Below, one piece after another: positions 60,181 through 64,000 of a stretch of DNA of 64,000 nt. Position 1 is the first letter of the stretch; every line of letters starts with the position of its first letter. Both the position numbers and the translations under genes were made by a program. The notes beneath the pieces are model-generated. The model saw only the letters and a list, made by a program, of their open reading frames with translations. It ran no database searches and had not been told where the DNA came from. The stretch covers positions 2,852,001 through 2,916,000 of the forward strand of contig CM074700.1 in NCBI GenBank assembly GCA_037367355.1, given 5' to 3'. This DNA comes from Neoscytalidium dimidiatum (Eukaryota > Ascomycota > Dothideomycetes > Botryosphaeriales > Botryosphaeriaceae).

Positions 60181-60910
60181 CGACTAGCTACGCATTCTTT
60201 CGAGTGCTAACGTAAGCAGATTTTATTAATTCGTAGTAAAAAATAGCGAATAAGCAAGCGGAAATAGCCTCTAAAGAGTCTTATCTAAGGCGGTTTAACT
60301 AGAAAATAAAATAAAAGTTAATAGATCTCTCTACGGAGAGAGAAACTAGCTCTACGTTTTACTAGCTTAAAATAGAATACGGCTACTTTAAGTTCTATTT
60401 AAACCGCTTTAGACTAAACCCCTCTAATCGCTACCCGTATAATAATACGGCTAAATAAACCCCTCGGCACCTAATTCTAGACTATAAAAAGTATCGACTT
60501 AAAAGAGAAGATATATATACTAGTCTAGAAATAAAAAATCCCTCCTTAGACCTCGTTTTTAATACTAAAGAAGGACGGAAAGCTCTTCTAAGCTTTCTAT
60601 CGATAACTAAAATAGCTATCTAAAAGTAGCTATTAGAACTTACTTCGACGGAAGTCTAAATACGTACTTTCGAAAAACTAACTTTAGTCTCTCCTTAAAA
60701 AAGAAGTTATTCTCTCTTATTTTTCTTTTATCTTCTACCTCTTCTTATCTCTCTACTTACTTTCCTATTTCTTCCTAAAAAGCACCGGCTTAGCCCCTAC
60801 TATTTCTAGATTCCTTCCCGAAGAAAACCCGAATTAAACTCCGGTTAAAATACCGGACTAGATACGTTAGTAGACTAGCCGTCTTTTATAAGCTTAGCTT
60901 ATATAAGGAC

Positions 60911-60912
<2 letters not shown>

Positions 60913-60942
<30 letters not shown>
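60913..60942 (+). repeat. AAAT tandem tail of the LINE
   Basis: About seven AAAT units mark the 3' end of the plus-strand LINE. The inverted copy has a shorter tail of four to five units at 53108-53126. Confidence 0.85.
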
Positions 60943-61423
60943 TAAGATAATAGCGTATATAAAAATACTAATAGATAAATAACTACCGCCCGTATAGAAA
61001 AAATATCTATAGACGCGATAACTAGAAAGAAGATATAAACTAATAAAAAGTCTATAGAAGATAAAGAATTATATAAATAGAAAGTAAGAAAGCTAATAAG
61101 AATAAATACTATAGAATAAAAGTATAGCGATATTATTATCTACTAACGCTAGTAGAAATTAAAATCTAAAAAATAGACTTTAGTATCTAAGTTATATAAA
61201 ACTTATAGAGTCTATATAGAATTAAAGCTAATTTAAACCTCTAATTTAAAACTCTAATCTACTATTATAATTCTTAAATTATTATAGCTCTTCTATAGTA
61301 TAAAGATATATTTATTAAATAGTATTTTAATTCTTATAGTTAACTTAAAATTCTAATATAATATTATATTAACTTAGAGATAGTAAGGTCTATTAAACTT
61401 CTATATTACGTAACTTTCTATTC

Positions 61424-61645
61424 TATTATTACTTCTCTTTTCTCGTCTTTAAAGTAAATTCTTTAATAAATTTAAGCCTACTAGACGACTTTAAAGTTTA
61501 GTAGTAGAGGTCTTATTATTATACTATATTATATAATTTTTTATTTTATTATTACTTTTCTTTTCTTATTTTTAAGATAAATCTTTTAATAATTTTAAAT
61601 CTATTAGACGACTCTAAAATCTAATAATAAAGGCCTTATTATTAT
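61424..61645 (+). repeat. Two-unit tandem duplication, about 123-bp period
   Basis: Units beginning TATTATTACTTCTC (61424) and TATTATTACTTTTC (61547) stay alignable through the CTTATTATTATA ending. Differences are mainly C/T and G/A, so duplication preceded most of the RIP. Confidence 0.7.
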
Positions 61646-62010
61646 AATTATTAGTAGATATATAAAAGTTTAAAAAAATTCTAAAAAGATTTCTTTAATA
61701 TTAGCTTAGTAAAATATATATAAATAATAATAAGAAGATATTTTTAATAATTAGCTATTTTTTCTCTAGTAGAAATTATAATTAAATTAAATATAAAAAC
61801 TATATAATAGATAGAAAGTTAATAAAGAGATAAAAAGCTTATATTTATAAATAAATAATTTAATAGAAAGAAGATTTTAATAGACTAGTTTTAATTAGAA
61901 TTTTATTTTTTATTTAGCTATTAAAGTTCTATTAATAATATACTAATAGTTTTTTTTCTATATTAGTTTTTAGTTATTTATTTATCTATAAGCTAGTATT
62001 TAATAATTTA
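61640..62010 (+). repeat. Outer inverted repeat, right arm
   Basis: This is the partner of 52605-52970 in opposite orientation. The alignment begins near ATAATTATTAG and fades after GCTAGTATTTAATAA. It is more AT-rich than the left arm. Confidence 0.7.
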
Positions 62011-62638
62011 AAAGATATTATTATATAAGCTAGATTTATAACTATTAAATTAAGTAGTTAATAGAATATTATATTAAATAATAATAATAAGTAAAATAAA
62101 TAAATTAGTATACTAGTAAAAAATACTAAATATAAATAATTATATATATTTAATATATACTAATAAATAAGCGAGGTTAGTAGCTAAATTAAATATATAA
62201 TAAATATATTATAGTAATAAATTAAGTACTATAATACTAGAATTTAATAGCTTTTTAATATTTAAAATAGTTTTTATTATCTATTAGCTTATAGTATTAA
62301 TAAACTTCTCTATTTTCTCTAGTATTATATTCTATTAGAATCTACTTTTAAAAGACTACTTAGAAGAGAGGCTAGAAGCTAAGCTAGATAGAAAATTCTA
62401 TTTTAAGATAGTAGTCGGCGGTTTCTAGAGTAAATATAAATTTAAACCGAATCTATAATTTCTAAAACGGAGAAGAATAAAAAGTAAAACTAGAAAAGAG
62501 AAAGAAAAGATAAGGAAACCTAATATTACTTTAAACGCTACGTAGAAAATAGGGGTAGGCGTATTATAATATCTACCTATACTATTCTACTATAACCTTA
62601 AGATTACTCCTTACTAACTTTCTTTAGATCTTAGACAA

Positions 62639-64000
62639 CCATATCGCAGTGATTTCTGGATCCGACTGAGTAGCGTGAAGGCTTACAGCCTTTAGTTTCC
62701 TGCTTGTAGCTTCTAGGTAGCGGCGTCAGCGTTCCACGACATGGTACGCTGAACGCCTACTGCTCTGCTGCATGCACACTCCCCCAGTTTCCTGTGCTCC
62801 TCGCAGAAATGGCCCCGACTGGTTTCAAGACCAGCAGCAATTCGGCGAAATATGCGCTCGCCATGCGAAGAAATAAGTTCCCACTCCTCAAGAAAAAAAA
62901 CGGGTCTTTACGTTCACGGTATGACTGTATCACCACGGGCAATACTAAAACGCCAGCATTCTTCAGATCCGAGATGCTTGGAAGGAGAGAGCTAAGCGGA
63001 GGCAGCGCGACAATGCCAGGAGATGGAATCATTTTCTGAGTCCAGAAAGATCGAGACAAGATAGAATTTCAGCAAAATCCAGGGAAAAAAAAAAAAAAAA
63101 GAAGAGGCTCGAAGCAAATCGTCAGGCACAGGCCTAATTATCCACCCCCAGCATCCCATCAACTTTTCAACCCCTCCCCTCCTTTTCGACGCCTTCTGGC
63201 CGCCCCACGGCCCTTTCGATGCGCGACAATAATGAGAGATCACAAAGATCGGGGCGCGCCGGGTATGAGACCCGACTGCCGGTAGAGACGCAGGAGAGAC
63301 ACCATCCCATGTCGCACGGAAACGCGGGGAGGGCGCGCTGCGTCCGCGAGTGCACCAGCGGCCCAGGCGACTTTTCCCAAAATTCGCTGACACCTGAGCC
63401 ATGCCACTGCGTGGCTGCTGCTGCTGCTGCTGCGCGCACATGCGCGAGCGAGCAGTGATCTGAACGTGTGTGTTACTGTGTCCGCGCGCGCTTCCGGCCA
63501 CGGCTGAGCCGGCGGCTGTCCCGAAACTCGATTCGATCATCCCTCCCTCTCTCAGAGCGGGAGACGCCCGCTATATTGGCCTCCTGCATATGACGACCAT
63601 CGCTCAAGATCCGCGAATTCTGGATGGAGAGGCATGTGATGGTCTTTTGAATTGCGAAAAGCAAATGGCAGACAGAAGAGATAAAGTGCATACTCTAATG
63701 GCATGATCATGGATGACCCCGCCCCGCAACCGCGATAATTTCCGTGGGCTGTAGGTTGGTGACAGAAAGGTACTGGCAATGTTACATTTCTTATGATCCC
63801 CCTGCTCTAAAACAATAACCCTAATGAGTCGATCAAAGAGCTCGTTCTCAAACTGGGACCTCGAGACATGATCGAAGTAAGACGCATATAACCTTGAAAA
63901 GAGAAACTTGATTTTTTGGCAATCAACCTTGTCCGCCGGCCTCTCGCCAGCCCTCGATATCAGATCCGTATATCTACCCATACCCAGACCAGACAACGTG
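62639..64000. other. Right-edge region without a supported gene
   Basis: Base composition is normal again. There is an A-run (63087-63101), a short CTG microsatellite (63414-63433) and GC-rich promoter-like sequence. A minus-strand frame at 63604-63996 could be the 3' end of a gene lying beyond the window (LFSRLYASYFDHVSRSQFEN), but I cannot support it. Confidence 0.35.

Larger units (their letters stand above)
54790..60942 (+). mobile_element. Tad1-like LINE retrotransposon, RIP-inactivated
   Basis: This about 6.15-kb non-LTR element has, in order, a GC-richer 5' leader (54830-55580), an ORF1/gag-like region (55584-56800), an AP-type endonuclease (about 56860-57540), a reverse transcriptase (about 58190-59200), RNase H (about 59750-60180) and a repeated AAAT tail (60913-60942). 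The endonuclease plus RNase H order and the size fit the Tad1 clade common in filamentous fungi. Every domain contains TAG/TAA stops, mostly where Trp or Gln is expected. The 5' end is approximate because it abuts the inverted copy. Confidence 0.88.
52112..62638. repeat. RIP-degraded AT-rich repeat island
   Basis: Base composition changes sharply at both ends. Inside, TpA is dominant, CpA is scarce in most of it, and stop codons crowd all frames, which is the footprint of repeat-induced point mutation on duplicated DNA. It contains two copies of one LINE in opposite orientation, a flanking inverted repeat, a tandem duplication and unidentified relics. No intact gene is present. Confidence 0.9.

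Noticed and set aside
53108..60942. LTR retrotransposon
   Set aside because: There are no direct long terminal repeats. The AP-type endonuclease, AAAT tail and 5'-truncated copy are LINE features.
52112..62638. Possible centromere or telomere-adjacent AT-rich block
   Set aside because: The composition is explained by RIP of LINE and other repeats; there are no telomeric repeats and unique genes flank it on the left.
63604..63996. Minus-strand 130-codon frame at the right edge
   Set aside because: It could be the end of a gene beyond the window, but there is no domain and no verifiable start or splice site.

Overview
This window is a piece of a filamentous ascomycete chromosome (Pezizomycotina, most probably Dothideomycetes; the class is an inference). 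The evidence is short GT-AG introns of about 48-76 bp with CTAAC-like branch sites, fungal-only gene families (JEN carboxylate transporters, Dal5-type transporters, Rrn5, UvsD/Rad26, Tos4-like FHA protein), and a 10.5 kb AT-rich block of repeats carrying the C-to-T/G-to-A scars of repeat-induced point mutation (RIP).

Left to centre (about 0.9-48.4 kb) is ordinary gene-rich euchromatin. In order: FHA-domain protein (-), Cic1-like ribosome biogenesis L1 protein (+), SulP anion transporter with STAS domain (+), JEN1-type monocarboxylate transporter (+), BTB/POZ protein (-), CTF18 clamp-loader subunit (+), Dal5-like transporter (+), UNC93-like membrane protein (+), ribosomal protein S29 (+), UvsD/Rad26 ATRIP-like checkpoint protein (-), CDP-diacylglycerol synthase (+), an unrecognised four-exon low-complexity protein (+), the GPI inositol-deacylase BST1 (-), IRC3-like mitochondrial helicase (-), Pol I factor RRN5 (+) and a secreted MRJP/yellow-family protein (+). 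Exon structures were rebuilt by hand from splice sites, reading phase and protein continuity. Three genes (FHA/Tos4-like, CTF18, UvsD) serve replication or checkpoint functions. CTF18 has two perfect MluI cell-cycle boxes just upstream of its start.

From 48.4 to 52.1 kb gene quality decays: a reading frame broken by two stops and a frameshift, a gene with a single frameshift at a G run, and a 3' fragment of an F-box/LRR-like gene that ends abruptly at the AT-rich border.

From about 52.11 to 62.64 kb lies a RIP-degraded repeat island. It holds a near-complete Tad1-like LINE (+, about 54.79-60.94 kb: ORF1, endonuclease, reverse transcriptase, RNase H, AAAT-repeat tail) and an inverted, 5'-truncated copy of its last 1.68 kb (53.11-54.78 kb). 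Both are flanked by a further diverged inverted repeat (52.61-52.97 and 61.64-62.01 kb) and a 123-bp tandem duplication. The two LINE copies seem to carry different mutation spectra. The last 1.4 kb returns to normal base composition without a gene I can support.

I found no CRISPR array, no rRNA or tRNA gene, and no gene cluster that forms an obviously new system. The most unusual items are the inverted RIP-mutated LINE pair, the ribosomal protein S29 that lacks three of four zinc-binding cysteines, and the unrecognised protein at 31.7-34.3 kb.
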